Of a DNA stretch of 9,179 nt, positions 1 to 5,706 are shown one piece after another. Numbering within the stretch: the stretch's first letter is position 1; each line of letters opens with the position of its first letter. Source of the stretch: Candidatus Undinarchaeales archaeon (GTDB taxonomy: Archaea > SpSt-1190 > JASMDC01); the NCBI GenBank assembly GCA_030753015.1, contig JASMDC010000069.1, positions 1 through 9,179 on the forward strand, read 5' to 3'. Below the pieces are notes generated by a model that was not told the DNA's origin, did not search any database, and saw only the letters and a list, made by a program, of their open reading frames with translations. A program made the position numbers and the translations under genes.

Positions 1-238
1 CGAGGAGCACATCATCCCATCGGACGAACTACGCGAGGCCACCACATTCCTGGAAGAGAAGAAAGGCATGGTGGCCATCCACTGGTGCGAGGGCACCGAC
101 TGTGCAGGCGAGATCGAGCGCATGACCGAGGCGACCTTCCTGGGCGTCCCCTACAAGAAGGAGATGCGTCAGCCCGGCAACTGCATCATATGTGGGAAGC
201 CTGACTCCCCCGTCACGTACATCAGCAAGAAGTACTGA
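1..238 (+). CDS. proS: Prolyl-tRNA synthetase, C-terminal end (partial)
   Basis: The reading frame is open from base 2 to a TGA at 236-238 and gives the last 78 residues of a protein whose start lies outside the window. It matches the C-terminal zinc-binding domain of archaeal/eukaryotic-type class II ProRS, the cytosolic enzyme that charges tRNA-Pro with proline. Visible marks are HWCEGTDC (C-x4-C), then 26 residues later CIIC (C-x2-C), which together form the four-cysteine zinc site, and a protein that ends in the typical KKY with a C-terminal tyrosine. The motif PYKKEMRQPGNC is also typical of this domain. No downstream gene is close enough to be an obvious operon partner, since the next CDS starts 208 bp later with its own TATA box. 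The assignment rests on family recognition of the tail only, but the zinc pattern and terminus are specific. Confidence 0.9.
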   Translation, partial: EEHIIPSDELREATTFLEEKKGMVAIHWCEGTDCAGEIERMTEATFLGVPYKKEMRQPGNCIICGKPDSPVTYISKKY

Positions 239-403
239 CCCGGCCGTACGATACTCGTCGTCCGCGTCCTTGTGGGACCTGAGCGTGTCATCGAAGTCGT
301 CACCATCAGCGGGGGCGCGGACGCTTTGGTGGAGATGCTGCATTCACACCGTAAAGAAGGCTGTATCCAGAGACCTTCGAAGGCTCCACGGCCCCCCCGT
401 TCA

Positions 404-412
404 CTTTTTAAA
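404..412 (+). promoter_or_regulatory. TATA box of the M16 peptidase gene
   Basis: The sequence CTTTTTAAA stands out in a GC-rich gap. Counting about 28 nt from the TTTAAA core puts transcription start near 435, giving a leader of roughly 12 nt with no Shine-Dalgarno match before ATG 447. A perfect 10-bp palindrome, CCTTCGAAGG at 374-383, lies just upstream and could be a regulator site; that is speculation. Confidence 0.6.
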
Positions 413-446
413 CCTGAGCGCACCTGTGCTGGCGTAGGCGTTCACC

Positions 447-1682
447 ATGCCTCCCGTGTCCCCTCAACCGGAGTCGATCGTCCTTGATAACGGTCTTCGT
501 GTGCTCCTTCTTCCGACAAGAGCTCACACGGTCGGTATCGCCATAGGTATCGATGTGGGTTCCGTCCATGAGACGCCAGGACAGGCAGGCATTGCTCACG
601 CAGTCGAGCACTGCGTCTTCAGGGGCACTCGGTCGCGCAGCCCGTTCGAGCTCACGGCCTCCGTGGAACGCGCCGGTGGGATGCTCAACGCCTGGACCGT
701 CGAGGAGAACACGGTGTTCTACGCATCGATGCCCCCACAGGGATGGCAAAAGGGACTCGATGCGCTGGCGGACATCGTCATATCTCCCGCATTCCCCGAA
801 AAGGGTGTCGAGCGGGAACTCGCAGTCATCCTCGAGGAGGTGAGCTCGGTCGATGACGATCCCGCAGAGCTCGTGTGGCACAACGCCCTTGGAGCGCTCT
901 ATGGCGACCATCCCGCCGGGCGGGACGTGCTCGGTACCGCCGCAACGGTCCGCCGGCTCAAGACCGAGGACTTGGCAGCCTTCCACGCGGAAAACTACAC
1001 TCCGGACTCGATGGTGGTCTCGATCGCAGGGAGCTTTTCCAAGCACGACGTCCAAGAACGCATAACACGGCTCTTTGGCGACCTTGGTGGTAAGAGGACA
1101 CGTCGAACGCTCCCCCCACCCCCACAAAGCCCTCTTCGAGACAACATCGAGGTGCGTCGCGAGCTCACACAGGCTCACGTGGTTGTGGCCCACCCCTTCC
1201 CCTCCGCCAGCGATCGGCTCCATGCAGCGCGATGTGCGATGGCCGTCCTCGCAGGGAGGGACATCTCCCGTATCCGGTGGGAGGTACGTGAGCAACGTGG
1301 GCTTTCGTACGCGGTCGATGGCGAGTACGGGTTCGGTGCGGGCTGGGGGTATATGGGGGTCTACCTCGCTCCGGAAGCGCAACGCGCTACGGAGGCGGTC
1401 GACGTCATCCGGCGGGAGCTCGCCCGTCTTGCCGCAGGTGAGCTCGAGCAGCGGGAGCTGGACGAGGTCCTGACCTGGATCCGTGCCCTCCATCTCCGGG
1501 AGCTCGAGAGCCCCACGGAGCTGGCAGTGAGGATGGCGGGGGACGAGCTCGTGCTCGGGGAGAACGGTTGGATCCTGCGCCAGCAGCGCCTCGACGAGGT
1601 GGGAGTGGAGGATGTCGTTGCCGTGGCATCGGACCACCTCCGCGACCGTGAGGTCGTCTCGCGTGTGCTACCCCTGAAATAG
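447..1682 (+). CDS. M16 family zinc metallopeptidase (processing-peptidase-like)
   Basis: This 411-residue protein belongs to the M16 (pitrilysin/mitochondrial processing peptidase) family. The inverted zinc motif HxxEH is HAVEH at residues 51-55, with E54 as catalytic base. The third zinc ligand is the expected glutamate about 76 residues on (E131 in ILEEVSSVDDDP), so the catalytic half looks intact. The C-terminal half carries the family signature RGLSYAV (about residues 284-290), used for substrate binding and half-domain contact. A length near 410 is normal for single-chain M16B enzymes, which act as dimers or with an inactive partner; no second M16 gene is visible here. No signal peptide is seen, so it is probably cytosolic. 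ATG 447 is chosen because the TATA box at 404-412 predicts a very short leader. The substrate is unknown; peptide or protein turnover is the general expectation. Confidence 0.9.
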   Translation: MPPVSPQPESIVLDNGLRVLLLPTRAHTVGIAIGIDVGSVHETPGQAGIAHAVEHCVFRGTRSRSPFELTASVERAGGMLNAWTVEENTVFYASMPPQGWQKGLDALADIVISPAFPEKGVERELAVILEEVSSVDDDPAELVWHNALGALYGDHPAGRDVLGTAATVRRLKTEDLAAFHAENYTPDSMVVSIAGSFSKHDVQERITRLFGDLGGKRTRRTLPPPPQSPLRDNIEVRRELTQAHVVVAHPFPSASDRLHAARCAMAVLAGRDISRIRWEVREQRGLSYAVDGEYGFGAGWGYMGVYLAPEAQRATEAVDVIRRELARLAAGELEQRELDEVLTWIRALHLRELESPTELAVRMAGDELVLGENGWILRQQRLDEVGVEDVVAVASDHLRDREVVSRVLPLK

Positions 1683-1699
1683 GGTCGCGTCTTCGTCTG

Positions 1700-1715
1700 C
1701 GAAACCTTTTTATAT
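1700..1715 (+). promoter_or_regulatory. BRE/TATA promoter of the psmB-fttA operon
   Basis: CGAAACC followed by TTTTTATAT is a near-ideal archaeal promoter: a purine-rich BRE (1700-1706) directly abutting the TATA box (1707-1715). Transcription start is predicted near 1735-1740, leaving a leader of about 35-40 nt that contains a Shine-Dalgarno site, unlike the leaderless genes elsewhere in the window. It begins 18 bp after the M16 stop codon, so the T-run could also help end the M16 transcript. Confidence 0.75.
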
Positions 1716-1761
1716 CATACTGCCTAGTTGCCTCCCCTGCCTCGCTTCTGGGCTTGATCCC

Positions 1762-1767
1762 GAGGTG
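1762..1767 (+). promoter_or_regulatory. Ribosome binding site deciding the psmB start
   Basis: GAGGTG matches the 16S 3' end and sits 7 nt before ATG 1775. It overlaps the first codons of the longer in-frame TTG reading (1754), so it supports ATG 1775 as the real start. Confidence 0.75.
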
Positions 1768-1774
1768 TTCATTC

Positions 1775-2425
1775 ATGAGAGATACCATCTCCACAAAGGA
1801 TGTTGAGAACGTCGTCCGAACTGGTACCACTACCGTCGCTTGCATCGGCAAGGATGGTGTCGTCCTTGCGGCCGACAAACAGAGCACTGCCTTCTACGTA
1901 TCGTCGCGCGCGGAGCGAAAGATCCACAAGATCGGCGATCACGTCGGCATGACCATCGCTGGAAGCGTCGGCGATGCCCAATACCTGGTCCGGGTCCTGC
2001 GCGCGGAGGCCTCGCTCTTCAAGACCATGCGAGGGCGGGAGATAACGCCCAAAGGCGTCTCCACCCTCCTTGCTAACATCATGCACGGGATGAGGTACTA
2101 TCCCTTCATGACCCTGCTCCTCATGGGCGGTTACAACCCCCAGAACGGTGGAGAGATCTACTCCATCGATCCAATCGGCGGTATCTCTACCGGCGAGGGT
2201 TACTTTGGCTCAGGCTCGGGTTCCCCGATGGCCCTGGGTATAATGGAGGCAGAGTACAAGGACGACATGCCCATCGACGACTGCGTCAAGCTCTGCGTCA
2301 AGTCCATCAAGTCGGCTCGCGCACGTGATGTCTACACCGGTGGGTGGGGACTTATCGTCGCTATCATCGACAAGGACGGCTATAGAGAGGTCCCTCAGGA
2401 CAAAGTGAATAAGCTGCTCGAATAG
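1775..2425 (+). CDS. psmB: 20S proteasome beta subunit
   Basis: The gene encodes a 216-residue proteasome beta precursor, the catalytic subunit of the archaeal 20S core, which degrades proteins unfolded by PAN-type ATPases in the cytoplasm. A 17-residue propeptide ends in RTG, and autocleavage before TTTVAC would expose T18 as the N-terminal threonine nucleophile, leaving 199 mature residues. Supporting active-site residues are in place: D34 (canonical D17), K49 (canonical K33, one residue closer than usual), S148 in GSGSP (canonical S129) and D185 in ARDVYTGG (canonical D166). T188 replaces the usual S169, a conservative change. The start at ATG 1775 is preferred over TTG 1754 because of the RBS at 1762-1767. 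fttA follows after 30 bp, and the psmB-fttA neighbourhood is also known in other euryarchaea. No alpha subunit is in the window. Confidence 0.97.
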   Translation: MRDTISTKDVENVVRTGTTTVACIGKDGVVLAADKQSTAFYVSSRAERKIHKIGDHVGMTIAGSVGDAQYLVRVLRAEASLFKTMRGREITPKGVSTLLANIMHGMRYYPFMTLLLMGGYNPQNGGEIYSIDPIGGISTGEGYFGSGSGSPMALGIMEAEYKDDMPIDDCVKLCVKSIKSARARDVYTGGWGLIVAIIDKDGYREVPQDKVNKLLE

Positions 2426-2455
2426 ACCGGCATTACGCCCGGCAGCACTTGGAAC

Positions 2456-4354
2456 GTGTCACCAATGGCATCGATTATCGACAAGGTAGTGAAAGGCCTC
2501 CCGAAGGACGCCATGATCACCGAAACACTCTACGAGGGCGCCTATATCGTGCTCTACACGAAGAACTCGGAGTTCTTCCTCAACGCCGGGAACTTGGTCA
2601 AGGACCTCGCCCGCAAGTATAAGAAACGCATCGAGGTGCGCCCGGACAGCTCCATCTCCATGAAGCCCGAACTTGCGGCAGCGATCATCCGCGAACAGGT
2701 CCCTGATGAAGCAGGGCTCAACGACATCTCGTTCGAGCTCTTCATGGGCCGCGTGATCATCGATGCGGAGAAGCCCGGGCTCGTGATCGGCAAGAGCGGC
2801 AAGACGCTCAAGGAGATCAAGCGCCGTATCCTGTGGGCACCAGTGATCGAGCGGACACCGGCCATCAACTCCGAGATCATCAAGACCGTCAGGCTCACCC
2901 TTCGCGACGAGTCACGGTTCCGCAAACGCTTCCTGAACAAGCTGGGCAATCGCATCTATGGTGAGCCGAAGAAGACCTCCTGGGTGCGGCTCTCCGCACT
3001 TGGCGGGTTCCGCGAGGTGGGCCGTTCATGCCTCCTGCTCCAGACCCCCGAGTCCCGGGTGCTGCTGGATTGCGGTGTCAACGTGGCCTCGTTCCAGAAG
3101 GGCTTCCCCCACCTGGACGCTCCGGAGTTCGATATCAATGAGCTGGACGCGGTGGTCGTCACCCACGCCCACCTGGACCATGGCGGTTTCGTTCCCTATC
3201 TGTACAAGTTCGGGTACGAGGGCCCGGTCTACACGACCGCGCCCACGAGGGACATGATGACCCTGCTCCACATCGATTACATCGACGTCACCAGCCGCGA
3301 GCGTGGGGACAGCATCTACTCCTCCAACGATATCAAGGAGTTCATCAAGCACTCAGTGACCCTCAACTACGGCGAGGTCACCGACATAACCCCGGACATC
3401 CGCCTCACCCTCCATAACGCAGGCCATATCCTCGGAAGTTCGATCTGTCATCTTCACATCGGCAACGGACTGTACAACGTCGTGTATACGGGCGACCTGA
3501 AGTTCGCCAAGACACGTCTGCTCGATTCCGCGCAGACCTGCTTCCCCCGCGCCGAGACCCTTATCATCGAGAGCACGTACGGGCTCAAGGACGACATCCA
3601 ACCACCGCGACAGAACGCCGAGAAGTTCCTTCTCTCGGTGGTGAACAAGACGCTCGAGCGCGGTGGCAAGGTGCTCGTGCCCGTCCTGGGTGTGGGCCGC
3701 TCACAAGAGCTCATGGTGCTGCTCGAGTCGGCGTACCGGAAGGGCCTGCTCCCTAAGGACGCGAAGATCTACGTGGACGGGATGGTCTGGGACGCGACCG
3801 CCATCTATACCGCATATCCCGAGTATCTTTCGGAAACCGTGCGCAATCTGGTTTTCCGCCGCGACCACAATCCCTTCCTCTCCGACATCTTCAATCGCGT
3901 CGGTTCACAGGCGGAACGCAAGGAGGTCGTCGGCGGCCCGCCGTGCATCATAACGGCAACATCCGGTATGCTGACGGGCGGCCCCTCTGTGGAGTACCTT
4001 CGGACGCTCGCTGACAACGAGAAGAACAGCATGATCTTCATCAACTACCAGGCCGAAGGATCGCTGGGCAACAGGATCCAGCGTGGCTGGCGAGAGGTGC
4101 CCATGGACATTGTACAGGGCAAACGGCAAGTGCTCAAGATGAAGATGGAGGTCCATACGGTCGACGGATTCTCGGCCCACTCGGACCGCAACCAGCTCGT
4201 CAACTTCGTCTACGGTATCAAGCCGCGGCCCCAGCGCATCCTCGTCAATCACGGCGAGTCGAGCAAGTGCCAGGACCTGGCCCGTGCGCTCCATAAGCAG
4301 GTCCGGTCCGAGACGATGGCGCCACGGAACCTGGATGTCATCCGGCTTTATTAA
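2456..4354 (+). CDS. fttA: KH-domain beta-CASP ribonuclease FttA (aCPSF1), transcription terminator
   Basis: This 632-residue protein is the archaeal CPSF73 homologue that cleaves nascent transcripts at their 3' ends and releases RNA polymerase. Two N-terminal KH-like domains occupy about residues 1-165, the second with a GKSG loop (112-115) that contacts RNA. The metallo-beta-lactamase core follows with D205, HAHLDH (237-242), H324 and D347. The inserted beta-CASP domain has motif A E372 (IESTYG), SGMLTGGP (503-510), motif B H575 (GFSAHSD) and motif C H599 (LVNHGE). All expected metal ligands are present, so both endo- and exonuclease activity are plausible. Length is normal for the family. 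The start is GTG 2456 or ATG 2465; neither has a clear ribosome binding site, and the choice changes only three residues. No promoter is seen in the 30-bp gap after psmB, so it is probably co-transcribed. The cytosolic complex acts with RNA polymerase and Spt4/5 in studied archaea. Confidence 0.97.
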   Translation: MSPMASIIDKVVKGLPKDAMITETLYEGAYIVLYTKNSEFFLNAGNLVKDLARKYKKRIEVRPDSSISMKPELAAAIIREQVPDEAGLNDISFELFMGRVIIDAEKPGLVIGKSGKTLKEIKRRILWAPVIERTPAINSEIIKTVRLTLRDESRFRKRFLNKLGNRIYGEPKKTSWVRLSALGGFREVGRSCLLLQTPESRVLLDCGVNVASFQKGFPHLDAPEFDINELDAVVVTHAHLDHGGFVPYLYKFGYEGPVYTTAPTRDMMTLLHIDYIDVTSRERGDSIYSSNDIKEFIKHSVTLNYGEVTDITPDIRLTLHNAGHILGSSICHLHIGNGLYNVVYTGDLKFAKTRLLDSAQTCFPRAETLIIESTYGLKDDIQPPRQNAEKFLLSVVNKTLERGGKVLVPVLGVGRSQELMVLLESAYRKGLLPKDAKIYVDGMVWDATAIYTAYPEYLSETVRNLVFRRDHNPFLSDIFNRVGSQAERKEVVGGPPCIITATSGMLTGGPSVEYLRTLADNEKNSMIFINYQAEGSLGNRIQRGWREVPMDIVQGKRQVLKMKMEVHTVDGFSAHSDRNQLVNFVYGIKPRPQRILVNHGESSKCQDLARALHKQVRSETMAPRNLDVIRLY

Positions 4355-4462
4355 TGAGTGGCCGGATCCAACGATTACGGTCCACCCAGAGATGGGACGA
4401 ATGCTCAGAGAGCCCGAGCAGAATATGAGTGAGTTAAACGTGCGTTAATTAGGGCCTGCCGA

Positions 4463-4711
4463 TCACTTATCGAGGAGCTTGACGCTCTGGACCGTGGCCC
4501 CGCGCAACCAGAGCTGCTTCCCCTTCACATCGACCACAGCGTTCCCACCGCTGTCGAAGGCCTTGAGGATCCCCTTAGTCGTCTTCAAGCTCTTCCCTTC
4601 CCAGTGTGAGACCTCGACCTTCTTGTCGACGTGGTGCATGAGGAGCGAGAGCGGGAGAGGTAGGACCGGGCGATCGTCCTGACGCCGCCTATCGTCCCTG
4701 GGACCGGGCAT
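4463..4711 (-). CDS. Sm-like (LSm) RNA-binding protein
   Basis: The 82-residue product has the Sm fold signature. The Sm1 motif spans about residues 28-60 with the conserved G47, D53 and N57 pattern (KGILKAFDSGGNAVV). A short loop leads to Sm2, LRGATV (69-74), which corresponds to the usual IRGxxV. Archaeal LSm proteins form hexamer or heptamer rings that bind U-rich RNA and take part in sRNA and tRNA metabolism. The first 14 residues are rich in Asp and Arg and are probably a disordered tail. The start at ATG 4711 is supported by a TATA box whose first T lies 28 nt upstream, making a leaderless mRNA; an inner Met25 would cut into the fold. It converges with fttA and lies downstream of vapC. 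The sequence is divergent from the best-known archaeal LSm proteins, so its RNA targets cannot be told from here. Confidence 0.85.
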   Translation of the reverse strand: MPGPRDDRRRQDDRPVLPLPLSLLMHHVDKKVEVSHWEGKSLKTTKGILKAFDSGGNAVVDVKGKQLWLRGATVQSVKLLDK

Positions 4712-4732
4712 AGCGATGATGAGGTGTCTATG

Positions 4733-4742
4733 CTTTAAATAA
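4733..4742 (-). promoter_or_regulatory. TATA box of the LSm gene (leaderless)
   Basis: On the minus strand TTATTTAAAG lies so that the first T of TTTAAA (4739) is 28 nt from ATG 4711, the usual TATA-to-start distance. The LSm mRNA should therefore begin at or next to its start codon and be independent of the vapBC transcript, which ends just upstream at 4760. Confidence 0.7.
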
Positions 4743-4759
4743 TGCTCCCCTGGCGCGCC

Positions 4760-5176
4760 TCAGGAGAATTTCGTCGATATAAGGTCCACGCGTCCGAGCC
4801 CCCGGTCCCTGCTGTAGGCCTCGTTCACACCTCTGGAGAGCATGAGCGCGGCCTTGACGCCCTGGGAGAGGGAGAGCTCGTAGCTCCGGGCGAGCTCGCT
4901 CGCGCGCACGAGGTCCTTGGATGTGGACTCAACGACCTCCAGGTTCCTGAACGATAGGATGGCCTCCAACACCCGCTTCACCTCAGAGCCCTTCCCTACG
5001 GCCTCAAGGAACCACCCTACTTCCAGCAGCACGAGCGTGGAGGTGAGAACCCGTTCACCCTGCTCGAGCCTAGTGAGGATCCGAGCAGCCGTGGGGCCTC
5101 GCTCGGCATGGGCGGTGATCGTGTCGATGAGCACATCCGAGTCCAGGAACCTTATGCCGTGCTCATCGTCGCCCAC
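4760..5176 (-). CDS. vapC: PIN-domain toxin VapC, active site partly degenerate
   Basis: The 138-residue protein has the PIN nuclease layout: FLDSDVLID with D12, the second acid E52 in LVLLEVGWFLEA, and D124 in YSRDRGLGRV. VapC toxins normally cleave tRNA or rRNA using a four-acid Mg site. At the third acid, where homologues read LSxxDAxxAA, this protein has LSLSQGVKAA, so Q105 replaces aspartate. Activity may be weakened or lost, or the protein may act mainly as a DNA-binding co-repressor with VapB. The start is GTG 5176, 4 bp after the vapB stop. A GGAGG at 5190-5186 inside the end of vapB sits 9 nt upstream, so the two are translated in tandem. The family call is firm; toxicity is uncertain. 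Its 3' end lies only 18 bp from the LSm TATA box. Confidence 0.85.
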   Translation of the reverse strand: MGDDEHGIRFLDSDVLIDTITAHAERGPTAARILTRLEQGERVLTSTLVLLEVGWFLEAVGKGSEVKRVLEAILSFRNLEVVESTSKDLVRASELARSYELSLSQGVKAALMLSRGVNEAYSRDRGLGRVDLISTKFS

Positions 5177-5180
5177 GGGG

Positions 5181-5435
5181 TCAGTCCTCCCTCACGAGGT
5201 CCCCGAGAACGTGGCGCTTGATCGTGGCCTGCGGATCGGCCTCGTCGAGCCGGACGGCACCCTGTAGGAAAGAGGCAGGATTGTCGTGACGTCGGAGCGG
5301 GATGAGCACCAGTGAACCCTCCTGCTCCATGAAGAGCATCTCGTCCCCGACGCGCAGGCCATAGCGTTCACGCAGTTCTGGAGGAATGGTGACCCGCCAA
5401 TCATTGCGAATTCGGCACGAGCGTCCTTTTGCCAT
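5181..5435 (-). CDS. vapB: AbrB/SpoVT-type antitoxin VapB
   Basis: The 84-residue protein begins with a swapped-hairpin AbrB DNA-binding domain (about residues 4-48). Its typical stretch is WRVTIPPELRERYGL, followed by RVGDE and LVLIP. The C-terminal tail (about 50-84), rich in Asp and Glu, is the usual segment that wraps round and blocks the cognate VapC. Such antitoxins bind their own promoter and repress the operon. ATG 5435 is preferred over upstream in-frame starts reaching 5639, because the BRE/TATA box at 5461-5475 predicts transcription start only about 5 nt before this ATG and the upstream extension is low-complexity and AT-rich. Codons 5-9 contain a 14-base string identical to a common cloning adapter (see findings), but the frame runs through it without a break. 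vapC follows after 4 bp. Confidence 0.88.
   Translation of the reverse strand: MAKGRSCRIRNDWRVTIPPELRERYGLRVGDEMLFMEQEGSLVLIPLRRHDNPASFLQGAVRLDEADPQATIKRHVLGDLVRED
5186..5190 (-). promoter_or_regulatory. Ribosome binding site of vapC
   Basis: GGAGG on the minus strand lies within the last codons of vapB and 9 nt before GTG 5176. It fixes the vapC start and shows that the second gene of the pair depends on Shine-Dalgarno initiation while vapB is near-leaderless. Confidence 0.75.
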
Positions 5436-5460
5436 TCTTTTGGGGAAATGTCGCTCATGG

Positions 5461-5475
5461 TATTTAACGGTTTTC
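5461..5475 (-). promoter_or_regulatory. BRE/TATA promoter of vapBC
   Basis: Read on the minus strand the sequence is GAAAACC (BRE-like, 5475-5469) followed by GTTAAATA (TATA box, 5468-5461). Counting about 28 nt puts transcription start near 5440, about 5 nt before ATG 5435. This is the main reason for choosing the short VapB start. Confidence 0.65.
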
Positions 5476-5505
5476 AAGATGTTTTTCGATAGTTTTATTA
5501 AGATA

Positions 5506-5562
5506 TGTCGACAGAATAATATAGCGACAATTTGTCGTGATATTGTCGAGTACCCCCCGACA
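5506..5562. repeat. Cluster of TGTCG/CGACA half-sites, possible operator
   Basis: Within 57 bp there are six GTCG or CGAC cores. TGTCGACA (5506-5513) is a perfect palindrome. CGACAA-T-TTGTCG (5525-5537) is a perfect 6-bp inverted repeat. TTGTCG recurs at 5543-5548, 11 bp (about one helical turn) from its neighbour, and CGACA recurs at 5558-5562. The stretch starts 30 bp upstream of the vapB BRE/TATA box. An AbrB-type or other dimeric repressor or activator could bind here; this is inferred from symmetry and position. Confidence 0.5.
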
Positions 5563-5580
5563 CATCTCAAAGCACAACAA

Positions 5581-5604
5581 CCCCGGGGGAATCCACCCCC
5601 GGGG
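5581..5604 (-). terminator. Perfect GC hairpin, possible terminator or RNA structure
   Basis: CCCCGGGGG (5581-5589) and CCCCCGGGG (5596-5604) form a perfect 9-bp GC stem around a 6-nt loop. Read on the minus strand it is followed by TTGTTGTGCTTT, so it could end transcripts running out of the TPR gene, whose stop is 170 bp upstream, and shield the vapBC promoter. Archaea mostly terminate on U-tracts with FttA rather than hairpins, so a structural, attenuator or DNA-level role is equally possible. Confidence 0.35.
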
Positions 5605-5675
5605 CATTTCCTATTCACGATCATCCGGTCCGCGGTCATCAGCCATCCCCTCGGCTGGCGCGGCCTGGGAGTAAT

Positions 5676-5684
5676 ATGTATAAA
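5676..5684 (+). promoter_or_regulatory. TATA box of the candidate C/D sRNA
   Basis: ATGTATAAA contains TATAAA at 5679-5684, the same core as the YkgJ-gene promoter at the far end of the window. Counting 28-29 nt from its first T gives a start at 5707-5708, exactly the first base of the terminal stem of the sRNA. No protein frame on the + strand uses this promoter. Confidence 0.6.
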
Positions 5685-5706
5685 GAAGAGGGGAGGTTGG
5701 GAAACC

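Noticed and set aside
239-403. Possible small RNA or gene between proS and the M16 gene
   Set aside because: Open frames here lack any family signature, and no ordered C/D boxes, tRNA pattern or separate TATA box were found.
408-1637. 409-residue open frame on the minus strand opposite the M16 gene
   Set aside because: It is the exact complement of a well-supported peptidase gene, has no recognisable domain, and long antisense frames are expected in GC-rich coding DNA.
4425-4455. AACG-TG-CGTT inverted repeat between fttA and the LSm gene as a terminator
   Set aside because: The stem is only 4 bp and no U-run follows on either strand, so it is not distinguishable from chance.
5192-5458. Alternative minus-strand frame starting MSDISPKEW and running through vapB
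   Set aside because: Its start looks plausible, but the rest is out of frame with the AbrB domain and Ser/Arg-rich, and its ATG lies upstream of the predicted transcription start.
5506-5562. CRISPR-like short repeat array
   Set aside because: The repeated units are 5-6 bp half-sites with irregular spacing and both orientations; there are no 25-35 bp repeats or equal spacers, and no cas genes.
5436-5639. N-terminal extension of VapB up to 5639
   Set aside because: It would translate across the promoter, the half-site cluster and the GC hairpin; the TATA box places transcription start near 5440.
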